Shown one piece after another: positions 53,301-60,315 of a DNA stretch of 64,000 nt; the first letter of the stretch is position 1; every line of letters begins with the position of its first letter. The notes below the pieces were generated by a model. That model did not search any database and had not been told where the DNA came from. It saw nothing but the letters and a program-made list of their open reading frames with translations. Source of the DNA: Prorocentrum cordatum (Eukaryota > Sar > Dinophyceae > Prorocentrales > Prorocentraceae); the NCBI GenBank assembly GCA_963575745.1, contig CAUYUJ010004558.1, forward strand, positions 159,413-223,412. Direction: 5' to 3'. The translations under genes were made by a program, and so were the position numbers.

Positions 53301-53929
53301 GTCCAGTCGAAGAGCCGCATGAACTTCTCCGACCTCCTCCAGACTGCTACGTCGGTGTTGTCGTTCCAGCGCCGAATGGCTCGGCGCCATTGTCTGTAGT
53401 GGGCCCAGCCGGGCCATGCTGGAGGGTCCGAGAAATCACCTCGACCACCAGTCCATTGGCCCGACCACCAGTTGCTGTTCCAGCTCGAACTCCAGTCCTG
53501 GTGCTCGTCCCACTTCTGATCCTCCTTCACGTCGTCCTTGTCGCCAGGTGGGCGCCACTGTCCTGAATCTCCTGCTGCTTCTCCGCTGCCCACCTCGGCG
53601 ACTGGTCTGGTTCTGCTGCTGCTCCACGGGTCGGCCCCCGTGCCGTCCCATGGGTCGGCCGCCGTCGGTGCTGTCTCTGGCGGTGGCCGCTGCTGCTGTT
53701 GGCCAAAATGGCCGAGCGCCCGCACGGTCTCCTGGACCGCGGATTGTATTGCCCGAGTGAGCGTCTCCTGGTCGATCGTCGTCGTCGCCGCCACGACTGT
53801 AGATCCTGATGCTGCTGCTCCCGCCGTCGACTCCTCAGCCCCTCGGGCTGTCATGACGGCGAAGGTCTCATCTCGTCCATCGCCTCCTGGGGCGATTGGC
53901 GGCGGCTGCCGCTCACCATCTGCGGGCAT
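44354..53929 (-). CDS. Copia Gag-Pol frame (PR, MTase-like, IN, RT, RNase H)
   Basis: Frame open from 53947 (GTG); first ATG is 53929, giving about 3191 residues. Gag: Trp-rich N-terminal domain and acidic stretch, then a zinc knuckle (523-536) CKLRHEKGHWGREC with the second Cys replaced by Arg 526. Protease: LVDPGAGTDLVG (Asp 606; Pro where Thr/Ser is usual). Hydrophobic helix about 819-845 (VVSIVAVVVCLFIVCW). Residues about 927-1444 are low-quality Arg/Ser-rich sequence and overlap the 517-codon ORF, so this part is probably not the translated frame. Methyltransferase-like domain about 1560-1765. Integrase: H-C-N-M-G-H and CSEC finger, GVDLFY, ISDGGSEF, NGRVERHGG (D, D, E). RT: DVKNAFTQSD and LEVDDFF (VDD 45641-45649). 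RNase H: LGWRSSKLRRK...AGETQAL and VDAKSIYD. Makes particle, integrates and copies RNA. Confidence 0.9.
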   Translation of the reverse strand: MPADGERQPPPIAPGGDGRDETFAVMTARGAEESTAGAAASGSTVVAATTTIDQETLTRAIQSAVQETVRALGHFGQQQQRPPPETAPTAADPWDGTGADPWSSSRTRPVAEVGSGEAAGDSGQWRPPGDKDDVKEDQKWDEHQDWSSSWNSNWWSGQWTGGRGDFSDPPAWPGWAHYRQWRRAIRRWNDNTDVAVWRRSEKFMRLFDWTMQAKFEDIPDRELTASSWLQTLLSRMDLMIGEREGDELRRAGRKALYEAVRDSKETLTQYVSRREAEFIDAEGHDLWMSDKLKGLFLEEGANLTQQGVQNLRTLTRGDLTYSSVKWALRQLDSSAGTERLLPGKAGTGSVLAAASEDLGPSARSDAGAFQSSSSSPNLGRCEGRSEGANYQVVEDEEDDYDEGADESDELEEEDVAALLAEIDDMDIEEDDAELVLAELTNNRSWKQNKDLKRAARRDREYFGPRGRGSGRTSHPSRSAGRGGGRQRREHDERGGGAGGAGHRPPQGRRRFLTQEQLMKVTKCKLRHEKGHWGRECPNVSSTKKDAVKREVSVKKTPIRKASSYMFDGVAFGSNDMWAAPAWRGVEEEITPGSIFLAASSTQGLVDPGAGTDLVGVEALNRESEALATHGLRYVEIPAEHRTHLRGAHGVGGQAKVVSAILFPLCLGGVFGIIDTTVLGEAAPHILSVNLLDFLESVIDLPRNRLRSGTLRTTVAMTRLGSGHRMVEIVRSLEEPPTVPASALQRYPFLTEGSFTLGNEKPPKMLADGTVTQYIPHLIISILRFRAKSRRAGPGPSRAGSRPRGFSSRTPSRDLREPTCLGYSVVSIVAVVVCLFIVCWAQRARLEQVTGSGSLGHTKVLDNSNEGRNGALEPIGKGALDLIGSRGPRALVYILSVASFGSSLCSWISQHRQLSRRSQHPAGIVRRNDEVHNDFHVYPEGDLLGAGSSPVPRVHHSAARRRQQQRRRQRRSRRRCQGGAEPGRRDAGGGAGGDYYDAERTAFPSWSARPAARPADDLGPGDGGRRTRWSARPRSGRLPDGRDAHPDDGVPAVPASGASSAVEPSAGAESSSSLQRSASSIADAMDGRSPGAVSRTPEGESGTTAGPRRNVECSRLGSSAGDPPRPRRGSGIDAAGHEPERRRRDDNCSSSRSSDFSGGSSSSHPSPAGGGTAEAEIDPSQAAPAQAGEQLQPLAGHIVRQSVRLGHEVQVLRLQAHVGATRQRRRAGRRASSEAGVCSRGGQTSGSCCRADGSDHAGESRVSDGDGSAADGQRPERLSQRTAVAAAPDPRGDSIPRKGARGGRADCTICQPSTVPDQQPAGGGPAADTSSAHSTPSYYGGTGADGGVPRLPDGADEHPVAVGRQHRAVNGSDGADDCGDWDGGDGTRAGGQRCRSEPRASAAGTGQLAGGCFLAGARGHAAGLDHGSDNALGDSLRERQGRRDVVSSLDTTPRSSVAGPSRGASGQQQQSSRCSRLDCACTAVSDRGSPESPSTAHFPTYPPSGQRLPVGPEWLDGDWMNDDHEVACGFQVRKALGEAAARATGALPGAFPVDASVTPGRSRVAFMEVFSPPRIAPAVKKIGAPVGEEASWDLKVGWDAAQRTEVDRLWETIRTDQPEMIWLCSECRAFSAINRLNRDRMDPEDWRSLVRDGLRDLFLCMRIADYQVRHGRFFAFEHPLYASSWGAHVVKCVWDLPGVRRIRLDMCQFGMRVDDRGPNKKPTGILSNHPEVLRLLDGHLCTGEHKHAVLEGGSVTTKAACYPPLFVRTVARAVAEHWSGASRARQSSWAELAEGVSGEAAEAGEAIGGEGEPEGSDESDDEPETRPSTQNRSRGDVSGKPDPQPTEDEKRLIYKLHCNMGHPDNRKFLRVLRAGGTKQHLVRWVRQHFVCSECAERSQSGAHRRVALPRTFRFNHIVGVDLFYLDFQGTTYPYLNIVDHGSNLQVVTRVEAATSAAVWSEFLRSWVRPLGAPHLIISDGGSEFGARFARGLEQWGVCHHVCDADSPWQNGRVERHGGWVKDRVRIELESGTSLPSSLQELDDLVFELVAHKNRFWHRGGFSPLQLVFGENPRLPHELLSDDRRALPGWQDVVSPSSEQDEAGAEFARAHAIRAAARRLAMEATARDKLSRAARARTPGTKRFTPGQWVFVWRHFTRISSRADALGRRRAGWTGPGVVVLAEGGTVWVAVRARLWKCSAEQVRLASPEEECGLQLAEDPRWQELLRSAQARRVTAVDVQREGPPPESAWDEAAQAELDSEPRVPGAGPVPAEERGPENRPSPPSVGGTLGFPRRAPRGSLSRAGSVVAQPGSDRTGLPSISELAPSDREESATPSLSRQLSRGVSSGSAEVVPGDQESPELIPPPSSPRPVSLPAPAPLPLSASPSSLSPVTPSPPEGARPKTRGRLTQPEDVPACIRAARAGSAPPEIKRARTEPSSTPYPPHPVGGSPSSSSGVGGPGPGPETRGPVRTGDEPRQSVQERVQAIEARARSRSPSRNGGAEGIVEAEATSEFFVVPGPIDGLSVIPGNVEGFVGAVCESIQDGDTFAASRGGEVTLKRLTPQERQRFQASDDKEWKAMLQSGGVRVIPPNQAAKIRQRCPDRIISSRMVRRWKPVEGTFVEPEAKSRWCVHGHKDPDSGSLAVYAPTPQTSSIMMFIQVLVNFRMLGDIADVKNAFTQSDPMTRSQGQIYVEPCEGIDVEPGSLILLLVNVYGLDDAPVAWRRTVAGHLEKHGFERSLLEPCWWLKYRADGAIQNMMLLEVDDFFIGSADADARAWIRGILEDRFRFGKYRDCHAGPVDFAGRRVSFSPGKAVVDQEKYILEEIRPLTLARGRLSVKNSPLEPSEFKALRSLVYKFNWVGRESRPEAAGVASILASRLRAPTVSDVSCANKLVKHLRATASRGLTIWQLDPERMSFISFSDAGGVGSVESLQDDNGLPADPTQGAWMVLAADKSVLDNQVVRASVLGWRSSKLRRKVPSTLAGETQALSAAVAEVEFLQVLYRDVVFKDVDLPDCVRASGPFTTVLRRDCSLGSREQQVHVVDAKSIYDTFQKEGNASARDRRTALDLAIICESLERAKGKIRWIPHGRMPVDALTKDDVTKCNAALFDLMTNGKLSLVDEAQEVGRRKDMPERKDRSQAASRRMLSEPACIAWLDYLDQRAPPGLVGGGGVLPSSSSLPPPLSSSESVFQ
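48620..49260 (-). other. Methyltransferase-like domain within Copia Pol
   Basis: Segments resemble the order of class I (C5-type) methyltransferase motifs: AFMEVFSPPRIAPAVKKIG (loop I position), MIWLCSECRAFSAINRLN (position of the PC loop, with Cys but without the Pro), RFFAFEHPLYASSWG (ENV-like position) and DMCQFGMRV...KKPTGILSNHPE with CTGEHKH. It lies just before the integrase HHCC finger. Activity is doubtful because the Gly-rich loop and PC are altered. Alternative: an unrelated scaffold domain common to dinoflagellate Copia. Confidence 0.5.
49597..51150 (-). CDS. 517-codon sense ORF overlapping the Copia Pol frame
   Basis: ATG ATG at 51150, in-frame TGA about 15 codons upstream, TAG at 49597-49599; frame is +1 relative to Gag-Pol. 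Begins MMKFITISMFILRGIFSVQG, a possible signal peptide (weak, Arg 13 in the core). Then a Pro/Ala-rich region (130-240), a putative metal site C264, H266, C282, C285 (CNH...KCKFCG) and a heptad-like helix about 370-465 (QVVEQIAQYASQ, LTEQMSTLSLSVGNIEQSM). The composition is protein-like here while the long frame is Arg/Ser junk, so this is the better-supported product. Function unknown. It may be an extra gene, or a polyprotein segment reached by frameshifting. TATATATAC lies about 100 bp upstream (51250-51258). Confidence 0.75.
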   Translation of the reverse strand: MMKFITISMFILRGIFSVQGAPQFRGSTTQPPGGGNSRGGGSDGRGDAARAVLSQAVETPVEALAETTTTPSGPPSHPGVPDQLPAQLMTWAQAMEAAGPDGVPDRGVAGYLMDGTPILTMEYQQYLLQAPPPPSNPPPGPNPAAASSVQPAASPTPWMAGVQGQFPGPPKARAARLLGHGGTSSAAASGAAPGIHHGRDEDQASMQLVTNQSDDGEMTTAAAAAAPISAAAAAAAIPARRVAAPLKPRSIPVKPPPPKLVNNCNHSQATSYGNQYGSGTKCKFCGYKLTWVPRGSGGEQDGGPAARPESAAEAARRAAAAAERTVQIMQENPVFQTGTAALQTANDLNGYLNALQWQLHQIPEGIRSLGKVQEVVEQIAQYASQAQFQTSSQLEEGLQQIHQALIRLRRTMEALEPMGESLDYLTEQMSTLSLSVGNIEQSMGQMAQMIVEIGTAVMGLVQVANAVGANQERPPQEPDSSQAGASSPEPEGTPQVSTTAVTTPWEILYESDKDDEM

Positions 53930-53947
53930 CTCTGCCGTGGATCCCAC

Positions 53948-54066
53948 GCTGCTCAGTGGTCAGAGCGAAGCCTGGCTCCGGGGCGCGCAAGCGCCGAGCG
54001 GCCTGGCCGTCACAGCCAGCCTCTCGCGCCCATGGCCTCCGGGCCGGACCCCGCTCCGCTACCAAC
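53948..54066 (-). promoter_or_regulatory. Copia leader with primer-binding site
   Basis: Two bases inside the 5' LTR the sense strand reads TGGTAGCGGAGC (54053-54064), close to the TGGTATCAGAGC used by many Copia elements to pair with the 3' end of initiator Met-tRNA. The rest is leader before the ATG. Confidence 0.75.
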
Positions 54067-54209
54067 TGTGGCAGCAGGAGAGGGGACATAATGTTTTCCC
54101 TTGAGCCACACGTGGCACGGACACGTGCAAGATGGATCTCTGTCCATCGGTCCCCAGAGTGAAACACCAAAAGCTAAACCTATACGTGAGATTATGGACC
54201 CCTGGAACA
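54067..54209 (-). repeat. Copia 5' LTR
   Basis: 143 bp, 142 identical to the 3' LTR. SL-like 22-mer at 54100-54121. Would hold promoter and RNA start; TTTTGG is present (sense strand, about 54170) and could serve as the TTTT-type box of dinoflagellates. Confidence 0.95.
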
Positions 54210-54464
54210 CCCCCTTGCGATTTTCCTCTCTACCTCCTCCTCCCCCGCCCCAGGGCCGGGAGCCCGAGCCGGCGTTCGATGTGGGGCTGCTAGCCAGGGC
54301 GGGTCCTCGTTAGCATCCCCCGTACACAGGCTGCGAGTTGGGGTCTCCCCAAGCAATGGGCTCCCCCATTGGCAATCCCGAGTGCGGCCAACGGCCCCGA
54401 GGGACTGCCCAATGGTGGCCCGCTCGCAGTCCTGGCAATTTGGTCAGTGATCCTCCTCCCCGTC
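54210..54464. other. Flank of Copia insertion, no gene
   Basis: GC-rich sequence without identified features. Confidence 0.35.
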
Positions 54465-54680
54465 TCCCTCCTCCTCCTCCTCTCCCCCCTCCCCTCCCCC
54501 TCCCCTCCCCCTCCCCTCCCCCTCCTCCTCCTCCTCCTCTCCTCCTCCTCCTCCTCCTCCTCCTCCCCTCCTCCTATTCTTGTCCTTCCTCTCCTCCTCC
54601 TCCTCCTCCTCCTCCTCCTCCTATTCTTCTCCCTCCTCCTCCTCCTCCTCCTCCTCCTCCTCCTCCTCCTCCTCCTCCCC
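54465..54680. repeat. (TCC)n microsatellite
   Basis: TCC/CCC array with two TATTCTTCTC-like or TATTCTTGTC interruptions. Confidence 0.95.
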
Positions 54681-55590
54681 GCAGTCAGGCCCGCGACCAC
54701 GGCCAGCGTGGGAGGCCCGAGTAGACTCCTGCCGAGGAGAGGACCAAGGACAGGGGCGTCTGACTTCGCGCTCTCGCGCGAAGCGCGAATCAATTTGCGC
54801 CCTCGCGCCGCCCACCAGGGGAGACGAGGAGGACGAGGAGTCGGAACCGAAGCGCGAAGCGCGAACAACTTCGCGCCCTCGAGGGTGCCCTTGATAGTAG
54901 GGGGAAGGAAGGGGGGAGGTCGGTATGAAGAGACAGGGGCGTAGCGAGGAGGGGTGAAGGGGTGGAGGAAGGAGGAAGGGTGGAAGGAGGTCCCTCCTCC
55001 GCCCTCCGTCTTCTTCTTCTTCCTCCTCCTCCTCCTATTGTTTCTCCCCATCTTCTTCTGGTCCTCTATGCCCCTTTATCATGGATGGCTTCTCTTCGCC
55101 GCTCCACCAGACGTGCCGGTAGGGGAGCTGGATGTGTCACCCGAGGCTTCCTGAGCATCTAAGACTTTGAAGCCAGATACCTCTTAGAGTTGTACTGATG
55201 GAGTGTGTGTGTGTGTGGTTTTCAAAATGTGGCTCTCGCCGCCCCGCCGCGAACGTTGGCTCAAAGCGCCCAGCAATTCTACCGACGCCCCCCCCCTCCC
55301 CCCGCGCCGGCGCCGGCGCCGCCGGCGCTGGCGGCGGCCAGCAGTGCCGACGGCAGGGACGCAGCGACGATTTCCAGCGAGGGCCCAGAGGTCGCAGTGG
55401 GAACACACACACACACAAATCGCCATATCGAGCCCTCGACCCCAGAAGCCACCGAGAAGCCCCCAGGAAGGTCCACGAGGCTTAGCACGTGCTCCTCAGA
55501 CGCCCCCAGAGACCCTTCTGACGCGACCTCAAGAAGCATCGAGTAGAACTCTGACCCAAAGCTGAAACGTGATGACGGGAAGAGCCGAAG
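54681..55590. other. No gene; GT/CA-bounded hairpin
   Basis: 54770-54880 has GCGCGAAGCGCGAA words repeated twice. 55193-55420 is bounded by GTGTGTGTGTGTGTGG and AACACACACACACACA around a GC-rich centre (GCGCCGGCGCCGGCGCCGCC), so it could fold back. No coding motif. Confidence 0.5.
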
Positions 55591-57015
55591 GCCACACCAC
55601 CACCGATACCACCACCACCACCACTACCACCACAACTTCCACAACCCACCACCACCACAACTACCACCATCACCAAAAACCACTACACAACCACCACCAA
55701 AAACGCCACCACCACCAGCACCACCACAACCCACCACAACCCACCACAGCCACCACCACAAACACCAAAAACCACCACACCATTACCAGCACCATCACCA
55801 CCACCGCCACCACCAAAACCATCACCACAACCCACCACCACCACCACCATAAACCACCACACCACAACCACCACAACCACCACCACTACCACCACCACCA
55901 CTCACCCACCACCACCACCAGCACCGCTACCAGCAGCAGCACCACCACCATCACCACAAACCACGACGCCACCACCACCACCGCCACCACCACTACCACA
56001 ACAACTCACCCCCACCACAACAACCCACCACCACCACAATCTACCACACCACCACGCCACCATCGCCACAACCACCACCACCACAACACACCACACAACC
56101 ACCACCACCTCAACCCACTACCACCACCACCAAACCACTACACCACCACCGCCACCACCACCACAACAACTCACCCCCACCACAACAACCCACCACCACC
56201 ACAATCTACCACACCACCACGCCACCATCGCCACAACCACCACCACCACAACACACCACACAACCACCACCGCAAACCACAACACCACCACAACCGCCAC
56301 CACAACCCACCACCACCAGCACCATCTTCACAAACCACCGCCACTTCCACCAGCACCACCACAAACCACCACACCACATTCACCACTACCACCGCCACCA
56401 CCACCACCACCACAACCCACCACCACCACCACCACCACCATAAACCACCAACACACCACCACCAAACCACCACCACCACCAACCACCACCACAACCACTC
56501 TACCACCACAACAAAGCACCATACCACCACCACAACCACAACCACCGCCGCCACCACCAACACAACCCACCACCACCACAAACCACCTCACCACCACCAC
56601 TACGACCACCGCCACCACCAGCACCACCCACCACCACAACCACCACCACCACAACCACCACCACCACAACCACCACAACACCCACCACCGCCACCACCAC
56701 CACAACCCACCGCCACCACCACAACCACTAAAACCACCACAACCACCATGGCAAACCACCACACCACCACCGCCACCACCACCACCACCACCTTGAGCCA
56801 CCACCGCCACAACTAACATCACCACCACCACCAGAAACCACCGCACCACCACCACCACCGCCACCACCACCACCACGACAACCTGCCACCACAACCACCA
56901 CAACAACCACCGCCGCCACCACCACCAACCACCACCACCACCGCCACCACCACCACCGCCACAACCACCACCAGAAACCAGCACCACAGCCCACCACCAC
57001 CACCACCACCACCAC
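55591..57015. repeat. 1.4-kb CCA-type array with higher-order repeats
   Basis: CCA/ACC trinucleotides with CAA, CTA and CGC variants; the plus strand is nearly devoid of G. A block of about 130 bp (ACAACAACTCACCCCCACCA, ATCTACCACACCACCACGCC) occurs at about 55995 and again about 166 bp later. The Thr/His/Pro frame (415 codons) is a composition artefact. Sequences flanking both ends (55500-55575, 57075-57145) are diverged direct repeats containing CTCTGACCCAAA. Confidence 0.92.
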
Positions 57016-57156
57016 CACCTCAGAGAGGCCCCAAGAGACGCCCAAGAGGCGCCCAGGAGTCTTCAGAAAGGCCCTTCAGAGGCCCTCGAGGGCCCTCCGA
57101 CGAGACCACGAGAGGCATCCATTCGGACTCTGACCCAAAACCGAGGCACGGTGGCG

Positions 57157-57158
57157 GA

Positions 57159-57218
<60 letters not shown>

Positions 57219-57245
57219 TCGTCGTCGCCGTCGTCATCGTCGACA
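57157..57245. repeat. (GTC)n microsatellite
   Basis: About 22 GTC units then ATC and GCC variants. Confidence 0.95.
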
Positions 57246-57369
57246 CTCCCCGCCGCCGCCGCCCGCCGTCGCAGGCGCAGGCGCCCGCCCAGAAAAGGAA
57301 GTCGTCGCCCCCGCCGCCGCCGCCTGCCGCCGCCGACGCAGGCGCCGGCCCGAGGAAAGGGAGAGAGGA

Positions 57370-57540
57370 GAAGTAGGGGAGGGGGGGGGCAGGGGGGTGA
57401 TCGCCCCTCCCCCTCCGTCACGCCGTTACGGGAGGGGGGGGGGTTCGAAACCCCCCTACCCTTCAACAAGGGGGGGGGGTTCGAAACCCCCTCCGGTTCC
57501 AAGCCCCCCCTCCAAGCGACCACAGAACGCGCTCTGTCTA
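57370..57540 (-). mobile_element. End of a second foldback-like element
   Basis: Two GGTTCGAAACCCCC units (about 57443 and 57479) and terminal AGAACGCGCTCT (57524-57535), equivalent to GGTTCGAACC units and AGAACACGCTCT of the element at 28533-30164. The opposite end is not visible, so this is a fragment or a strongly rearranged copy. Confidence 0.6.
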
Positions 57541-58020
57541 AATTTCCGATCCTACCTCGTGGCACTTCTGCTCGCTGGAACGAAGCAGAGCTTGGACGCC
57601 CGACTCATCCGGGATAACTCGCTGTTCGGGGCAACTCCAGTTTGAGCCCCCGACGCGCGAATCTGCAGTTGCCCCTGGCTGTCCCCAGCCCTGATGCTTC
57701 TGGAGCGTTGGGGGCCCGAATGATCCGGGATAGCTGCGGTCCCAGGCAACTCCGGCTAGGACCCCTGACGCGCGAATCTGTAGCTATCCCTGACCGCCCC
57801 CGGCCCTGATGATTCGGGGCTCGGAAGAACGGCGTTTTGTCGAAACGGGTCTATCACTTAGATTGCAGGCCCATGAGCTCTCCTCGTTCAATGGCGCGTC
57901 CCGCAGTGCCAAGGAATGCTTGCAGGAACGGGATTCATTATGAAGGGGACCTGGGACGAGAGGGTGTCTTGCAGCATCGCTGACCTACCATGGGATTACT
58001 CTGGCCCTTCTCGTGCACCC
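57541..58020 (+). repeat. Two-copy repeat of about 120 bp
   Basis: 57600-57830 holds two diverged units with ATCCGGGATA, GGCAACTCC, GACGCGCGAATCTG and CCCCGGCCCTGATG or CCCCAGCCCTGATG. The remainder is unassigned. Confidence 0.7.
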
Positions 58021-58360
58021 CTGATGCTGCCCCTCCTCCTCCTCCTCCTCCTCCTCCTCCTCCTCCTCCTCCTCCTCCTCCTCCTCCTCCTCCTCCTCCT
58101 CCCCCGCCCCATCCAACCTCTCCGCCGGAGCTCCAGGGTGGATGCAACCGTGGAGAGACACGCACCTCTAGAGGTGACCAACGTCAGCGAACCTCCTCCT
58201 CCTCCTCCTCCTCCTCCTCCTCCTCCTCCGTCCTCCTCCTCCTCCTCCTCCTCCTCCTCCTCCTCCTCCTCCTCCTCCTCCTCCCGCTGCACCTCCTCCT
58301 CCTCCTCCTCGTCCTCCTCTTCCTCGTCCTCCCTTGCTCTTCCTCGTCCTCCCTCCCCCT
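58021..58360. repeat. (TCC)n arrays
   Basis: Pure TCC at 58030-58102 and 58192-58350, separated by about 90 bp of unique sequence. Confidence 0.96.
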
Positions 58361-59310
58361 TGCGCGTCTCGCGCGCGGAGGCAGGCGCGCGCGCAGGGCG
58401 AGGATGGGGAGAAGGAGGAGGAGGAGGAGGAGAAACAAAAACGACTAGGAGGCAGGAGGTAGGAATTGGAAGATGAGGGGGGAAGAAGAAAGGTGAATGT
58501 CACGAGCACGAGGAAACGTATCCGCTCCCCCCTCCTCCTCCTCCTCCTCCTCCTCCTCCTCCTCCTCCTCCTGCTGTTGCCGTTGGCTTCAGGACCGTTT
58601 CCTTTTCCTCCTCTTCCTCCTCCTCTTCCGCCTCCGCCTCTTCCCTCCTCCCTCCTCCCTCCTCCTCCTCCTCCTCCTCCTCCTCCTCCTCCTCCTCCTC
58701 CGCCTCCTCCTCCCCTTAACATGGGGGAAACTGGTCCTGAAAGAAACGGGTTTTGGATCCTGGGGCATTCCCCCCAAACCAATTCTTCATCCTGAATCGA
58801 TTTCCGAACAATCCCGGGGCCCGTGAAGCCCAAGGAAACCCAACACGTCGAACAACCTCAGGGCCCGTTGCCTTCAGGACCCGCTTCCCCCATTGCGATC
58901 CCTCCTCTCCTCCTCCTCCTCCTCCTCCTCCTCCTCCTCCTCCTCCTCCTCTTCCTCCTCTTTCTCCTCGTCCTTGTCCTCGTCCTCGTCGTCGTCGTCG
59001 TCGTCCTCCTCCTCCTCCTCCTCTTTCTCCCTCCTCTTCTCCCTCTTCTTTTCTCCTCTAAACCTTGTTCCTCATGCTCCTTCTATGGCCAATGGATTCG
59101 GACCGTCTTTTTCTCCTCCTGTTGACTGTGGAGGCGAAAGGGTCACACGGACGCCCCCCCTCCCTCTCCCTCCTCCTCCTCCTCCTCCTCCTCCTCCTCC
59201 TCCTCCGCCTCCGCCTCCGCCGCCTCTCCCTCCTCCCTCCTCCTCCTCCTCCTCCTCCTCCTCCTCCTCCTCCTCCTCCTCCTCCTCCTCCGCCTCCAAG
59301 AGTCTCCAAG
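58361..59310. repeat. Cluster of TCC arrays with short unique spacers
   Basis: TCC arrays at about 58530-58571, 58650-58702, 58903-59040 (with GTC units at 58985-59008) and 59165-59292. Spacers share GAAACTGG/CCTGAAAG and GGACC.CTTCCCCC-like words. No gene. Confidence 0.85.
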
Positions 59311-60139
59311 AGGGCGCCGAGGGCCTTTGAGAAGTCCCCCAGCCTTCTGAAAAGGGCCTTCTCCTTCTCCCTCCCCCCCCCTTCGCTCGCCGCCGATCCC
59401 CCCTCCTCCCCCACCCTGGGCCCCCCGACCGCCTGGAGCTGCTGGCCGGCCGCGGCCGCTGGACGCGCGGGGAGAGGTCACGGCCACCCCGCGGCGCTCC
59501 CCGCCACCGGCGGTCTCCTCCACCGGCCCAATCGGCCTGGCCAGGGGCGGGGGAGGAGGAGGAGGAGGAGGAGGAGGAGGAGGAGGAGGAGGAGGAGGAG
59601 GGGGAGGAGGAGGAGGAGGCGGGGTCGGCCCAGCCAGGGTCGGCGACGTGGTCGGCGGCGCGCCCGGGGCGGGACGTGAGAGGAAGGGCGGGCCTTCTCC
59701 AAAGGCTCGGAAGCCCCTCGGCCTGCCGAAAAGAGCTCTGCGCCTGGCCCGAAGACGCCGCACGCCTTTACGATGGCGCGGGGGCTTCTGAGAAACCGTG
59801 TGCCGCCTGCTGAGAAGGCCTCGTCCTTCTCACTTCCCCCCCCTGGTCGCCGCTGGGAGAGGATCGGTCAATGCACCGACCTTGCAGAAGTGCTGCGGCG
59901 GATGTTTGCATGGATTTCCGTCAACGCAAAATCCCAAAACCGCGAGCGACAAACGACATTAATTGTACGTGGACTTATTTGTTATCTTGATTATGCACGA
60001 AGCTCACTTCGGAATCCGGGACGGCATTCTCCAGGACAATCCAGGCCCACTCCATTGTTTTTCGAAGAAATCCGCTCTGTGACGTTGGCACCACGATTTC
60101 CTTCTCATTTCCTCCCCCCTCGCCGCCGGGAACGGAGCT
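59311..60139. other. No gene; GGA array at 59550-59620
   Basis: TTCTGAAAAGGGCCTTCTCC (about 59346) and GCTGAGAAGGCCTCGTCCTT (about 59810) are similar words before C-rich runs. The 59773-60618 frame has no recognisable domain. Confidence 0.4.
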
Positions 60140-60315
60140 CCGCCCCCTCCTGCGCCTCCGCCTCCGCCATCGCCTCCGCCTCCCCCCCCTCTTCCCCCTC
60201 CCCCTCCCCCTCCTCCTCCTCCTTCTCCTCTTCCTCCTCCTCCTCCTCCTTTTCCTCTTCCTCCTCCTCCTCCTCCTCCTCCTCCTCCTCCTCCTCCTCC
60301 TCCTCCTCCTCGGGG
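60140..60315. repeat. (TCC)n microsatellite
   Basis: TCC array with CGC and TTC variants. Confidence 0.95.

Larger units (their letters stand above)
44064..54209 (-). mobile_element. Complete Ty1/Copia LTR retrotransposon, 10.1 kb
   Basis: 143-bp LTRs at both ends, one base different; CCCCC on both outer sides (44059-44063, 54210-54214) as a 5-bp target duplication; TG...CA LTR ends; primer site next to the 5' LTR; one frame of about 3190 codons with Gag, PR, IN, RT, RH in Copia order (integrase before RT). A 517-codon second ORF overlaps it. Large for Copia because of the extra region between PR and IN. LTR identity implies recent insertion. Confidence 0.95.

Noticed and set aside
53947-53947. 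GTG at 53947 as the Copia polyprotein start
   Set aside because: A eukaryotic start should be ATG; the first in-frame ATG is at 53929, so that was used.
55569-56816. 415-codon Thr/His/Pro frame
   Set aside because: Pure product of the CCA array; the opposite strand is equally open as Trp/Val/Gly.
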